DNA of 64,000 bases from Siphlonurus alternatus (GCA_949825025.1 OX463781.1:39457950-39521949); one strand, 5' to 3'. Positions 1 through 33,281 are shown, counted from the first letter of the stretch. The notes: a model not told the origin generated them from the letters alone. Program-made: numbers and translations.

Positions 1-2
1 GC

Positions 3-632
3 AGCTCCAATAGAGATGCAGATTTGAAATTTTTGGTTGAGGTAAAAAGAGCACTCATATCAAAAGATTTTTGGTTCACCACGCCTCCAAACAAAGAAGA
101 AGTAAAGTTCGTGGTGTCCGGAGGTGTAGTATACTACAGTCAAATTTACATGACATTCCCTCCCGGAAGTAGCCGGAAGTGTGAGATTTCTGGTCTTTCT
201 ATTCGTATTTCAACGCTAAAATTTCACACTCAGTTCAGTATTTCTACTTCAAACCACTCTATATTAAAGTTTCAAAACTGTATTAGAAACAGAAGAGCTG
301 CAAACTTCACACTTCTGGCTACTTCCGGAAGGAATATCAAACTGATTTCACTATATATAGATATAAGCATAGAAAACAATCCTAAACAAATTTCAATATA
401 TAAAGAATGTGCCTTCATAAAGATAGGTTTTCTCCTCACTTTGCATTCACATGAGGTCGCTGGCACAGAAGCTGCACACAGAAATTGTCACAACGTCCCC
501 TCGACTGTCGATGTGCTGACAAAATATCGTTTTGAGCAGCAGCAGCGAATTGAATCACAAAACAGAAAAAGTGCATCCCTTTCTATAGCTTATCGTTTAG
601 CTTGTTTGTGTAATAATTTTCATGGTACTTAG
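3..632 (+). other. Open frame of unknown origin at the left edge, overlapping a foldback
   Basis: Open from the window edge to a stop near 632, with no ATG near its start. I recognise no domain. Its middle (152-337) is a foldback whose arms share CCGGAAGTAGCCGGAAGTGTGAG-like sequence in both orientations, so the frame is probably fortuitous or part of a repeat. Confidence 0.25.
152..337. repeat. Foldback (MITE-like) element
   Basis: Left arm 152-185 (ACATTCC, CGGAAGTAGCCGGAAGTG) pairs with right arm 305-337 (CACTTCTGGCTACTTCCGG, GGAAT). Confidence 0.6.
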
Positions 633-914
633 AATTTGGAATTTAATTTAGGAAGAGGGATGGTATTTTAATTTTATATAAATAAAATATTTAAAGTAAA
701 GAAAGTTTTAAAATTATAGTCGATTAACAAAATGATATCAACAGTTTATTTGTGATGATAAAGAATGTATAGAAAATGTTGTAAGTGATAAAATTTAGCG
801 TTGTGTCTTCTCATCACAACAACTGCACGCGTCATTAAATGTGGCGGTCGTGCGTGAACTTGCCTACAAAGACTGAACAAACGGTTGCATAAGCACAAGG
901 GGAAAATTTAAACT

Positions 915-1047
<133 letters not shown>

Positions 1048-1172
1048 AACTTTAACAAACTAGAGTGCATGAGCAATAGTATATTATTAATTATTATCGT
1101 CTTTGGTGATACTACAAGGTGAAAAAGTGTGTGAGAGGTCTTTTCTGGCACATTAAGTACAGCTAAAAACAT

Positions 1173-1410
1173 ATATTATATTATATTATATTATATTATA
1201 TTATATTATATTATATTATATTATATTATATTATATTATATTATATTATATTATATTATATTATATTATATTATATTATATTATATTATATTATATTATA
1301 TTATATTATATTATATTATATTATATTATATTATATTATATTATATTATATTATATTATATTATATTATATTATATTATATTATATTATATTATATTATA
1401 TTATATTATA
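1173..1410. repeat. (TTATA)n microsatellite
   Basis: About 47 perfect pentanucleotide units; a similar array is at 36421-36680. Confidence 0.97.
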
Positions 1411-1659
1411 AGAGTATATGCATGCGGTTTTCTTGTGTGTAAAAATTGTATGCCATATAGAAAAATGCATCGTGCATGTTGACTTTAAATTTTTTATATC
1501 TATTCATATTGTCCATTATTCATTGTATATTATTATATTTAAGTTTACTTTTTTTTATTTTAATATATTTCCGTAAAATCGGGCAAATAAAAAGAATTTT
1601 TTTCCAATATATATAATAGAAAAAAACATAATGGAAAATTAAAAATTATGGACATAATT

Positions 1660-1785
1660 CACAAAGGGGGCTATTCAGGTTTTCCACTAACCAAGTTTAG
1701 TGTCGTTGAATTAGGCTAACACTAACCGCGGTTAGTGAGAAAGCTGGATAACTTTCTGAATAACTCTTTCATGAACCGTCCACCA
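1660..1785. repeat. Family-2b foldback element
   Basis: Arms built on GGTTTTCCACTAACCAAG and CGGTTAGTGAGAAAGCTGG; relatives at 29285-29427, 39630-39750 and, more weakly, 35503-35610 and 38416-38515. Ends read like GCGATTYAYGAA. Confidence 0.55.
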
Positions 1786-1913
1786 ATATTATCTAATAAA
1801 GTTAAAGATTATATGTTATGAGGTTATAAGGTTAAATCTGTGCTTGTACATACATTGACATATTATCCGCTAACTGCCTGGTGTACACTTCCCTCTGAAG
1901 AGTCGTGGAACTC

Positions 1914-2001
1914 GAGCAGCTGGCAAATCTCACGCGGCCTCCTCGGGGCATCATCAGGTTTGTTTTTTTAAGCAACATACAAACACAACGCCCTCACATC
2001 C
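1914..2001 (+). promoter_or_regulatory. Conserved non-coding element alpha, copy A
   Basis: GC-richer segment starting GAGCAGCTGG with CTCGGGGC, TCAGG, TTGTT and ACGCCCTCA in order. The reverse complement of 57889-57974 has the same ordered strings. First member of an ordered four-element cluster. Confidence 0.5.
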
Positions 2002-3999
2002 CCCGGCCTCGATTTGTTGAGCTGTATGATTTGTTACGTCGGCTGAAGATCAAAGGACATTTTTCCATACTATTACAATTAAATTGGCAGGATTTGTTTT
2101 CCATTTTATACGTTTTTTTTATATTCAATCTCTTCTCATGTGATATTCTGTATTTTAAATATTACCACAAATTAATCAAAAAAAAAAATGTTAACTATAA
2201 CAAGTGCATTATATATTCATTTCCCCTATAGGTGCTTCTCTATTTATTGTTATTTTATAAATTATGATATAATTATAAACATGTATAAAACAATAATTAT
2301 TTTCATTAATGGAGAAGTTTAAACAAATTAGGATCTTAATTATGGTAAGATTTAAATTGTATGCAACTTTTTCATGGTTGAATACACTGTACTTATAATA
2401 ATACCTCGTTTTAGTTTTTACTTTGTCTGTGTTACAAAAAGAGTTTAAAAAATTAAAGAGTTTAACTGATTATTGTTTTTAAAGTGTAAACGCCTATTTG
2501 CAATTTAAGTTTTAGCGTATGGTATTTTATTATTAATATATTTAATAATTTTATTTATTAATTTCTATTTTTTTGACGTGTCTATCAAATTTTGTTTTTC
2601 AAAGCACTTGCTTTTTTATAATGTTTCTATATATTTGGAAATTTATTAATAAAAATGTTGATTTCGAATTTCATGTTAGTTAGTAAATAATGAAGAGCTA
2701 TATTTTGTGTGTTTATTTTAAAATAATTTCATGTTTAGTGACTTTATTAACATTTAATAACATATACTTATAGAATAGATATGTATGCAATTCCTGATTT
2801 TATTTATACTCAAATTACGGTAATTTTGACAATATCGTTGCAGCGAATAGCTTTATTGTATTACAATACAGTAAACTTACTTACATTATATATAAAATCG
2901 TTTAGAAAGTTAAAAACTATGTGTACTGTTTTGTACAAGTGCCAACAACAATCTGAGATTTCAATAATTTATTTTTTGTCGAGTTTAAGTCAAATAAAAA
3001 ATAATAATTCATTTTTTTTTTAAATAAAATTTTCTAGAATTTAATAATAAAAACATATAAATTTAATATAATATTGTCTTCAATATAATATATCAATGCA
3101 AATTCCCTTAATCGAAAAAGTTTAAAAACAGTAATATCGTTATAACTATGTCAATATTTTTTGGAGGGGTGCCAAATATAATTTCTTTTCAACTGTGATA
3201 AATTAATATTGAAAAATTAATGAAAAGTTTGGCTTGATTTTTATTATAACTCTTACAAATTGGTATAACTTTCTTTATGGGGTGATTTTTAGTTTTTTTT
3301 TTTTCTTTTGTATGGAACTGTGGGTGAAGAATAAAAAACAAATGCGACGTGATAAACGATTTCAATACGAACATTCGACGCGCGAAAAGCGGTAATTTAT
3401 CTTGTGCTGCTATGAGAAACACAAACTCGATTAACTTAAAGTAACTTTTGAAAACTTCTATATATTTTTTCTTCCTTCTTTTCACGTTTTTATTTCTTTT
3501 GATTCAGTAGCCTTTGAATTTAATGTCAAATTTTATTAAACTGACTATCGCTTCAATATAAAAAAATATTTTAACTTGTAAATTTATTATGTAATGAAGT
3601 TTTAAAAATATTATTACAAATTTTCTCTGCAGTAAATTAACTTTACATCTTAATTTTCTATAGAGTGTAAACTAATTTAAAAAAAATTTAATTAAGAATG
3701 ATTGATATAATTATTTAAACATGAAATATAAAGGTTTGAAGCAAGAGAATTAGTAATATTATGACAATGCAGTTTATTCGAAGGGGAAGTGATGACACAT
3801 CAAAAATTGTTCATTGACAATTTAATGTACTTGCTGCATTTATGTAAAGTAATCATACTATTTTATAACTAGAGACCTGGTACATTAGATGACATAAGTA
3901 GAAAAATATACCTTATTTTTAACTTTAGGTCTGATTTCAAAAGAAAAACTGCATGAATATATTTGGATATACTCTAGCTGTATATAGAGAACCTGATAT
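2002..3999. other. AT-rich flank with no recognised feature
   Basis: Very AT-rich; open frames here are short and have no recognisable content. Confidence 0.6.
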
Positions 4000-4020
4000 T
4001 ATATATTTTTTTAAAATGGT

Positions 4021-4062
<42 letters not shown>

Positions 4063-4245
4063 TTAAAATCTTGCTGCAACAAACTGTGACGTCACAGTCA
4101 TGCAATATTTTTCCCTATAGGCACGTGTGTTAAATATCTGCATGAATATGACGTCACAGTGTTTTGCAGCACAAAATTGTTTTTATTTAAAAAAAAAAAA
4201 AGTAAAAAATAACAGTACATAACTCGAGGGTCCTCCATCCAAATG
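4000..4245. repeat. TGACGTCA foldback element with (TTTA)n at its left
   Basis: Two facing copies of TGTGACGTCACAGT flanked by GCTGCAA/TTGCAGCA, ending near a CTCGAGGGTCCTC string. Relatives at 14735-14890, 15085-15185 and 40325-40525. A (TTTA)n run is at 4017-4058. Confidence 0.6.
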
Positions 4246-4694
4246 TGTATAGTAAAACATCTTCATGCATGCAGATAACGTGCAGTTATCTGTCATTCAT
4301 TTTTTTAAAGTGATCAATAATAATAATAATAATATAATTATTAAAAAAAAATCAGTCCGAACTTTAAAAATGAAAATACCATAAAATACGAATGCCTTGA
4401 TTCTTTAATACTTTGAAGTTTTGAAAATATAAAATACAACTTTATATAAAAAAAGTTAAAACATTTTTTCTTACTCGTACAATATATTATATTTTTTTAA
4501 CACTTTGAACAACAATGGCAATTTCATTGTCTTGTAAATATCCTCGATTATTGAGAAAACAACAACTTTTTGTTTTGTTATCAAAGTTTCAAGTTAAAAA
4601 AAAAAAAACTTAACTATACTATAATATTTTGTATATAAGCAACTACATCTAAAAGTTAAAGTCTACAACAATGTGACACATGTTTACATTGTTG

Positions 4695-4836
4695 TAACGA
4701 CACTTTAATATCACACGTGGCCACGCGCCTAACAATTTTTATCCCATCAAATGACCACATCGCCCCCCTCCCTTACTCCCATAGCACCACGTTGTGGTTA
4801 TTGCCAAACTATTGGCCAAAGTATAGACCGCAATAT
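4695..4836 (+). promoter_or_regulatory. Conserved non-coding element beta, copy A
   Basis: Contains ATCAAATGACCAC, a TAGCACCAC/GTGGTTATTG motif and a 30 bp stretch through GCCAAACTATTGGCCAAAG to the ACCGCAATAT that ends it. It matches the reverse complement of 55543-55680 closely. Confidence 0.65.
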
Positions 4837-5059
4837 CAACGGCTTCATAATGACCAACTATTGGTGAAGTATGGACCTCAATAATATCACCACTATACTG
4901 TAAATTTGAAACACGATCGAGAGAGTAATATTTCTGTTGTAAAACGCAAGCTTTAATATTAAATATACTAAAGTCAGTTTATGCTGGACGTAATTTCTTG
5001 AAATTCAATGTGATTTTAAATTCATAGTAGCTATTTTTTATTTTATTATTTTTTACAGG

Positions 5060-5256
5060 AATACACAGCTCGCGGCAGGGTAATGTGGGTACAGTGATAA
5101 GGTAGGGAAAGGATGGTTTCCTCTTACGCCTGTTACGCACCCCAGCATTCGCTGAGGCAAGACTGAGGAAACCGTGGAAACCTCAGTCAGTACAGACACC
5201 TCTACTTTTTATCAATAGACCAAAGAGATGTCGAAAGCCTGGGGAACCACACATAA
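5060..5256. repeat. Dispersed repeat, copy 1
   Basis: Shares CAGCATTCGCTGAGG, GACACCTCTACTTTTT, ATCAATAGACCAAAG and GAACCACACA with 52010-52172; part (GAGGAAACCGTGGAAACCTC) recurs near 47970. Confidence 0.55.
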
Positions 5257-5907
5257 GTGTAAGTTATATTATTATAGCATTATTACAAATATTACAAAAT
5301 ATAATACAGAATTCTTTATATTATAAGGTTTACATAATAATTAAAATATTCAATATCCAGTATTTTGACTCCAAATTGGTATAAATAAAATTTAACCGTA
5401 AATTAAATTTTAAAAATTACTCAAAATTAAAATTCTTCAATATTGCTCATTACATTACATTGAAATAATTTGCCAGTGGTAAATAAATAATAGCATAATT
5501 TTATTTTCGTATTGTGCAATAATTGATAATACAATTTATTGAATGTTTTTCATTCTTATGTTTAATTAATTAACCTTCACAACCAATCAAATCTTCAACA
5601 TCAAATGAAGTAAAAGACATTTTATAAAAATATATAGTATATAATATAATAAATATTAATATATGTATTTATATATTTTTTATTTATCATTTTTTTTTTT
5701 TTTTAAATCAATGAAAAAATTCAAAAATTCGTTTATTATATTTTCCCCGTGGTTTCAAATGGTGGTGCCTGCAATAATATTTGTGACACAGCAGGGATGG
5801 TGACCCCCCCCCCTCTCCGGATTTAAATGAGAAAAAGTTGGCGGACAAATCTGGAGGTGCTGCCTAATGTGAGAGGAATTGAAATTCGCTTTCTCTACGT
5901 GATCTCC

Positions 5908-6050
5908 AACTTTTTAAATTTCGATTTGCCCGCCATAGTTTGTGTGCGAGCATTAGCAAGGAGCGCCTGACAAGCACATCTGCCGGCGAATAAAAATTAT
6001 GACCGAAATGCCGCGTCAATTTTTATTCATTAAATATAAAAGTTTGATTT
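5908..6050 (+). promoter_or_regulatory. Conserved non-coding element gamma, copy A
   Basis: Core 5964-6050 contains GCCTGACAAGCACATCTGC, CGAATAAAAATTAT, AAATGCC and CGTCAATTTTTATTCATTAA. Nearly every base of this core recurs in the reverse complement of 55102-55210. ATAAAAATTAT and TTATTCATTAA are AT-rich homeodomain-type sites. Confidence 0.7.
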
Positions 6051-6257
6051 TGAACTCTCCCCTCTCTTTCCCTCTTCATGATTATAAAAATGTTATCAAG
6101 TTTTCATTTTAAAACTTAACAGAAATACATATTTCATATATTTAAAATTCATTGTTTGAAAATCAGAATATATTTTCAAGAATTATTATATAATAATGAT
6201 GCTTTTTTTATATATAAAAAATAATAATAAAGTTTGCAAGTATTATTAAAAAGATTA

Positions 6258-6530
6258 AAGTTAACTTAATTTGCACCCTAGGTCGATGTATGAAATGGAT
6301 ATTAACGCCGTGGTGGTGGTTATGATAGATGAACGCTTGATACTCAAGAGTATAAAGATCTATTGTTGGCGCAGACTCCTTGATGCATGGGGGAATAATC
6401 GAGTTAGTTGGAGCATAACGCCGTTAACAACAAGAACAGTATCAAGCGTTTATAGCACAAAATGCTTTTAACTCTAATTAAATGCTATAAATATTATCAT
6501 ACTTAATGTATGTTAACTTTGATTAAATAG
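6258..6530 (+). promoter_or_regulatory. Conserved non-coding element delta, copy A
   Basis: Ordered blocks GTTAACTTAATTT, CACCCTAG, GATATTAACGC, GGTTATGATAGATGAA, CGTTTATAG, AATGCTTTTAACTCTAATTA and GTTAACTTTGATTAAAT all recur in the same order in the reverse complement of 54662-54912. CTAATTAAAT is a good NK6/homeodomain-type site in a conserved block. Confidence 0.7.
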
Positions 6531-6929
6531 GGAAATTTCATTATAATGTTATATACACAAAAAGTTTAATACTTACAAAGAGTAAATTCTTTATTATTAA
6601 ATATACATGTTGTAATTTTAATTTCGTAATGTATTGTAACAATATAACAGTCAACATTTTATTTAATTATGATATATGCTTAATATATAATTCTTAATGT
6701 AATATTAATTAATATTAAATAATACTACACAAACAAAAAAATATGCAAAAATCTTAATTATCAATATTTGTTTATTTTAAATAAAAAATAAGGAAAAATA
6801 CAAATTATGAAAAATATTATGGTTATAATTAGCAATAATTTGACAAATACATCGATCCGTGTATATAAATAACAAAATTATAATGACAATATTCAGAAAA
6901 CAGAGCTTATATAAGGAGTTTGAAATGTA

Positions 6930-7050
6930 GAGTCATCGCTTCTGCAAATTTCCCTTTGCAGCCTTGTTAATAACCATGACCCGTAAGAATAACACAGGGC
7001 ATGGTGATTAACAAAGAAACAAGTGGGACATTTTCCAAGGCGACGAGTTT
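6930..7050. repeat. Family-1 foldback element
   Basis: Arms GTCATCGCTTCTGCAAATTTCC and GGACATTTTCCAAGGCGACGA around TTGTTAATAACCATG / CATGGTGATTAACAA. One of at least seven pieces in the window. Confidence 0.65.
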
Positions 7051-7399
7051 ACAAAACCTAATTTATTTTTATTGTTATAATTTACAATATTGAATATCTA
7101 ACTGCTACATATCGGGAAAAGGCAATCTAATCGGAAAAAACTTCTTTTTATTCAAACATTTTTTCCAGTTTTCATAAATTTTAGAAAACTATGCTTTAAA
7201 AATATTGAAATAATTGTTTCTCTATTTTATTTTACCTTTCTACAATTTACAACTTGCAACAAAAGATCCCTCTAAATAATTGCTCAAAAATGAAAAATGC
7301 ATGAACCCCAAGGTAATATATAAGAAGAACTATATGGTTGCTTTTATAATAATGATAATAAAGAATAAATGAGTTTTGTAAATGTATGGGAAAGGTAGG

Positions 7400-7720
7400 A
7401 GGCCTGACACCTGTAGTTTGAATATAGTGGCAGGGCGGCGGTCTATATGGCTCTGTAAAAGCGGTTGCTTTGTGTTATTTGAGAGATAGATTGCAAGAGG
7501 TTTACTTTGGGGATGAATGGGACGACCCTGAGAGCTGGCCAGACTGCTTGGCGCCCGTACCTTCTACCTGAGGAAATTCCAGGTGAGGAGGTCCCTTTAA
7601 AAGAAAAAAATAACCAAAGCCATGAGATCCTCTCGGTGGTATATGATACCTCACAATCCTCACATTATGCAGACGTCAGACCACTGAACTATTCAGACTC
7701 ATTCAGAAATTAACAGTACA
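7400..7720. other. GC-richer island of unknown role
   Basis: Higher complexity than its surroundings. A short frame near 7507 reads GDEWDDPESWPDC and ends soon after at TGA; an AG|GTGAGG donor-like site is near 7582. Neither a domain nor a partner exon is recognised, so coding is unproven; a regulatory element is equally possible. Confidence 0.25.
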
Positions 7721-7764
7721 ACTAAATATCAAGCTTTCAGGATACACTATACTGTGTGCATTTC

Positions 7765-7935
7765 CATGGAGCGATGTCATGCATGGGTTTGGCGGAGAGA
7801 GAAAAGCGCATTTGCTTCAATCTCGTATGGCGGCCATGTTGGCGATAAAATCGCTTTCCGCAAGGCGAGGAAATCACGAGCCCCTGATTGGCTGTGGCAC
7901 GCGATTTTCTCGCTTTTCCCGCTCCATGAAAATGC
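7765..7935. repeat. Foldback element
   Basis: CATTTCCATGGAGCG / CGCTCCATGAAAATG termini and AGAGAAAAGCGCA / GCGATTTTCTCGCTTTT inner arms. Confidence 0.55.
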
Positions 7936-7965
7936 ACCTGTATATTTTTGTATTTCTGTTTCTTC

Positions 7966-7967
<2 letters not shown>

Positions 7968-7999
<32 letters not shown>
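7968..7999. repeat. (TA)n microsatellite
   Basis: About 16 TA units. Confidence 0.9.
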
Positions 8000-8003
<4 letters not shown>

Positions 8004-8312
8004 GGAGTGCATGAACTAATATGCAAATATTTTATACTGCACTGATGGGTTAAATTAAAAAAAAATACCTCAATATTTAGTAAACAGATATGGATTTCTC
8101 TCCAAAGATTATTATTCCAATCCAAAATAATATCCATGTCCTATACGATACTTCACTTGGGTCATCTATATATAACCACTCAAATAACTCCATACATTAA
8201 TTTTGCATGCAATTATAAATTTAATAAATATTTTTTAACCTTTATTCTTGGATAGTCAATCCCAATACAATACGTCCCGGGACTTCGAATAACATGAAGG
8301 CTTGGAACGATG

Positions 8313-9083
<771 letters not shown>

Positions 9084-9595
9084 CTCCGATTATAAGGAAG
9101 TCGCGACCGCCGCCTGGTGTGTTTTATCGCCTCGGCTGCAAGTAATATTGGCTCAAACAGTCGATGATAAAAATCAACTGCCGCACCATATGCGGCAGAA
9201 TAACAAGCAAAACTCTGCATAATCTTAGGAACACTATTACGAATCGATGTATATATATGCTATTGTAAAACTAAAATCCATATTAAAAATTCACGTTCAA
9301 TATTCTTCTTGGTATATCATATATATATGACTGTATAATATTAAAATATGTTTTATATATTCAGTGAAGTACATGCAGTTCTACAGAAAATGTTGATTTC
9401 AATAGAATATATTATTTATATTAAAAGTTGTGAATATATAAGTTTAAAAACTATTTATATGTAATAGAGGTACATGAAATCATGTCGATTAAAAAGGAAA
9501 TAAGCGAAGTTTTAATAATTAACAAATTATTTATATCAATTTTTTTACAGTTTAATATTTCACATTATTTTAGTACATGCTCTTTATTATTCTTA

Positions 9596-9655
9596 CGAAG
9601 AATGGTGATTAACAAGGCTGCAAAGGGAAATTTTCCTAGACAACGACTGTACTAA
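9596..9655. repeat. Half family-1 foldback
   Basis: Right arm only: ATGGTGATTAACAAGGCTGC, GGGAAATTTTCC, GACAACGACTGTAC. Confidence 0.55.
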
Positions 9656-9894
9656 TTGTAAGAAACATCTTCTAGTCCAGCTCACAAGTCAGTTCGGACC
9701 CCTTTGTTCGATGGCACGCACATTGAGGTGCGATGAACAGGGAGGGTGGAGGAGCAATAAGTGACAACGACTCTCTCAAGCCTCGTGGTCATGACCCAGT
9801 CTGCAAGGATTTTGAAAGTGCCTTCTTTATCATCACTGTAGATTAAATTTCAAGTACTTCTTATGTTTTAAAGAACCTTAATCCATACATCCTA

Positions 9895-10310
9895 ACTCGT
9901 GTATTAGGGTACACGACAACCCTTTTAGGGTGAGAGGAGTAAGGAGAATAAATGACAAGGTTATTAAGGTATAAGGAAAGAAGGGGCTGTGGCCTTGCGT
10001 TATTTAGTTATTTATTTTTATTTCAAACAACTGGTTATACAGAATGACGTCAGGGAATTAACTCGGTATTCACCTGATAGTGACGATAGGAAACCACAGA
10101 AAAATTATGAAGGCAGTTGGTACCAAAATGAACTTAAAACCACCTTCTAAATACAGTGTTCAATTTCAGTTGCCACTGCGGCACGCAAGCGCACTCAGAA
10201 ATGTTCACAAACTGGCAGGCAGTCAGCGGCGAAACCGAGTTCTTGAGACGATCCAGATTCTGACAAGTATCCGAATTTTCCAGACTTCTCAATCACATTG
10301 AACTTTAGAC
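9895..10310. repeat. Dispersed repeat also present in intron 3
   Basis: Ordered matches to 26527-26990: CTTTTAGG, CGGTATTCACCTG, GGCAGTTGGTACCAAA, and GAGACGATCCAGATT. Confidence 0.55.
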
Positions 10311-10554
10311 AATAAAATTCCATAACCAGGAAAGAGTTTTGCAAATTAACAGTTACCTATTTGAGATCATGTTCTAAAGCAGTAAAATAACAATACAAAA
10401 TAAATTCTATACAATTCCTGTATATTAAACGCTTGACTTTTGTGATGTTAATCATTGTTAAGTGATACATTCTCAAGCTAGTGAGTGCATTTTATACACA
10501 CAATACTGAGATGCTTATATGATTCATAATAAAAATAAATTTATTACCATGCTA

Positions 10555-10765
10555 TAACAGTAGCCCAGCACTATAACATGATGTATACGACTGCGGGCTA
10601 ATTGGATAGCTCCGCCACTGTGACTTACATGAGGCGCTGAGGGATCATAACACAGCCTCTCTCTCCACACTCGCTAAAAGGGCTTTTATTTGACGACCCA
10701 CCCCCCACCAGTCAGAAATCATAATAGAACTACTGGGCTGATTGAATGGCTACATTCGCACGCAT
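10555..10765. promoter_or_regulatory. GC-richer island, candidate regulatory element
   Basis: Higher-complexity stretch 2 kb upstream of the promoter block, with GGGCTAATTGGATAG and GGGCTGATTGAATGG as two similar strings. No coding frame recognised. Confidence 0.3.
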
Positions 10766-11349
10766 ACTGAGACGGAAATTCTCGTTTTATTACAGCTTTA
10801 AATATTTTTTTATGTGAATACAAAAGCAGTGATGTGAAATGAAAAGCCTTTTTGCTGGCAGTAAAATGTGATTGTTTTGCTTTATTTTGTAGCAAAGTTA
10901 AATATAGCAGTCGTAATGAAATGAGCATTTCTTTTCAAGAGACAGTTTAATAAAATTGTCATAAAAAATAGAAAGAATGAAAGATGCTGGATTGCTGAAA
11001 GTTACTGCGTTATCAAATTGACTGTATAGAAAATGAGTCTGCGATTCTATTTTCATATTAAATAATAAATTTTCATTAATAAAAATGGTAGCATTTCAAG
11101 CTGCATATTTAATTTGCTTATTAATCATTTAATAAATCTCAAAATTAAGAAATATTATTTATAAAAATAAATTACATCAATATAGAATCATAATAAAAAT
11201 ATTTAGTATTTTGCTTTAACTGTTAATTTACTGCCTTGTATAAAGATAATTTTAATCACTTTGTATTAAAAAAATAATACCCCCCACCCCCCACCCCCCA
11301 TTTAGTAATTATTCTGGCTGTTTCACTTCGTATCATTCAGTGATGTTAG

Positions 11350-11725
11350 TCCTCACATATTCGCGGTGAATTTGCGCGCATATTCGCATATTTGCGCATA
11401 TTCGTGACCAATCTGCGACGCGCATATTCGCGAATATTGAAATTAGAATTTCCCGCCACAAAAATAACTATTTATGACTGGTTAAAGCTACAGTAAATGC
11501 TACCGATAGTATTATCATGCTTTTCTTAGTATAATCCCTTGCTTAATTAATGTTTAATTCAAAATAGAGTTCATTTATCATGGAATGAAAGCAATCGGCC
11601 TTTAAAGGTGCCGAGGTGCTCAGGTGATTATAATTGCGGGCGGCCGCCATCTTGAAAGTATCTTTCACGCATATGCGCGCATTTGCGCGCATATTCGCGG
11701 ACCAATCATAGCGCGAATTTCACAT
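11350..11725. repeat. Foldback with clustered GCGCATATTCGCG motifs
   Basis: Left cluster 11358-11440 and right cluster 11667-11722 carry GCGCGCATATTCGC, ATTCGCGGTGAATTT and its mirror GACCAATC-containing strings. Confidence 0.5.
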
Positions 11726-12279
11726 CACTGCAGTTCCTTCGTATTTCACATTTTTAATAACTTTTATAAAGAATATCCTGAAAGTTATGCAACCATCTTG
11801 TCTTTTCTGCTTCACCAGTTGCCTATACAGCAAGGGGCTACATAAAATTATTTCTTTGTTTGCGCGTGTGTGTACCCGCAAGTGGGGTGATACTAACTCA
11901 ACTCCAGAATTCATTCAACACTCATCACTGTAATGAAATGCCTGATTAAACGAGCGCTGCTTTCTGAGGGAGATTTGTAGGGAGGGGAGGAAGAATTTTA
12001 GTTTGTAGATGTGTTACAACTTACTTTATATCTAAAAGAGTAAATATAAATTTTAATAAAATTAAAGTAATAAAAATAATAATACCACTTCTGGAATTAT
12101 TCCAAATAAAAGTGTAAATTGTTTTCAACACTCATTACAGTAAAATATAAAATACGATAATGTTAAAGTTCTTAATATTATATATATGTATGTATATTTT
12201 TATTATTATTATTTTCTTATACCACAAAGCCATTAGAGTAAAGAAGCTTAATTGAGTTACATTTGAAGCTGTGAAAATT

Positions 12280-12497
12280 TCTCTTTTGTTTTTGTGTTCT
12301 AAATCTCAATAAAAGTGTAACAAAAAGCCAAGTATAAAGTCACTATGATGGGGTGGTGGGGTGCGCATTATTCAGTGCTCAAGTCAATTGCCATGTTTTC
12401 CCCCTCCCCGGAGTGTTGCTGGCCAATGAGAGGAGGGGGCGTGGCTTGTTACTGAGGCCCGGCTCGTGTGAGCACCAGCAGCTCGCACTTGAAGACA
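12280..12497 (+). promoter_or_regulatory. Duplicated 5' block upstream of NKX6 exon 1 (candidate core promoter/5' UTR)
   Basis: These 218 bp recur without gaps at 62683-62900, upstream of the second exon 1, with about three substitutions, while sequence on either side diverges. The block holds TATAAAG (12333-12339), a TCAGTG initiator-like string (12372-12377), CCAAT (near 12422) and a GC-box-like GGGGGCGTGG. The TATA-to-initiator spacing is about 41 bp, longer than usual, so the start site is uncertain; the CCAAT and GC boxes may lie inside the 5' UTR. Confidence 0.6.
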
Positions 12498-12794
12498 GAC
12501 ATCACCACGACGTTCCATCTACATTGACACACTGTTGCGCGTGACTTTGTTCTCCGTGTCATTATCAACAATACATTCATGATTTTATTATGATTAATCA
12601 ATGATAACTCCTTTTGTAAGATAATGTTAATGGTGCACAATGTGTTGAAATGTTGAGACTCTAAATAATTGAGGTGGGTGTAACAGCTGTTGTTGATGCG
12701 TCTGGGCAGTCCACCACTGCCGTTGAGGCCCTCGCTGCACGGCAGTCCAGGGGCTCGCGGTTCTCAACATCACCAAGAACGTGACAATCGTGAT
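12498..12794 (+). other. Probable NKX6 5' UTR, diverged between the two gene copies
   Basis: Lies between the conserved upstream block and the start codon. It has several upstream ATGs and short open frames, and an in-frame ATG at 12696. It is not alignable by eye over most of its length with the matching interval of the second copy (62901-63065). Confidence 0.45.
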
Positions 12795-33062
<20,268 letters not shown>

Positions 33063-33281
33063 TGCGCATACGAATCTGCATACCCATGACTCTTCGCGAC
33101 AACTGAGTGCTTAGCTTTCTGTACGCAGTTGCAAATAATTATGCATTATATGAGAATGCACTAAAAACAGATCTGAAGACTTTAAAATGCAGAATGGAGG
33201 ATTGAATTACCTCACTGAAATTTTAGTTATCACAATCTTTAAATGTGAGTTTCTACCTTCCTCGTGGATATATATTTAAAT

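Noticed and set aside
24..632. 202-codon frame at the left edge as a gene
   Set aside because: It lacks an ATG near its start, has no recognised domain and overlaps foldback arms.
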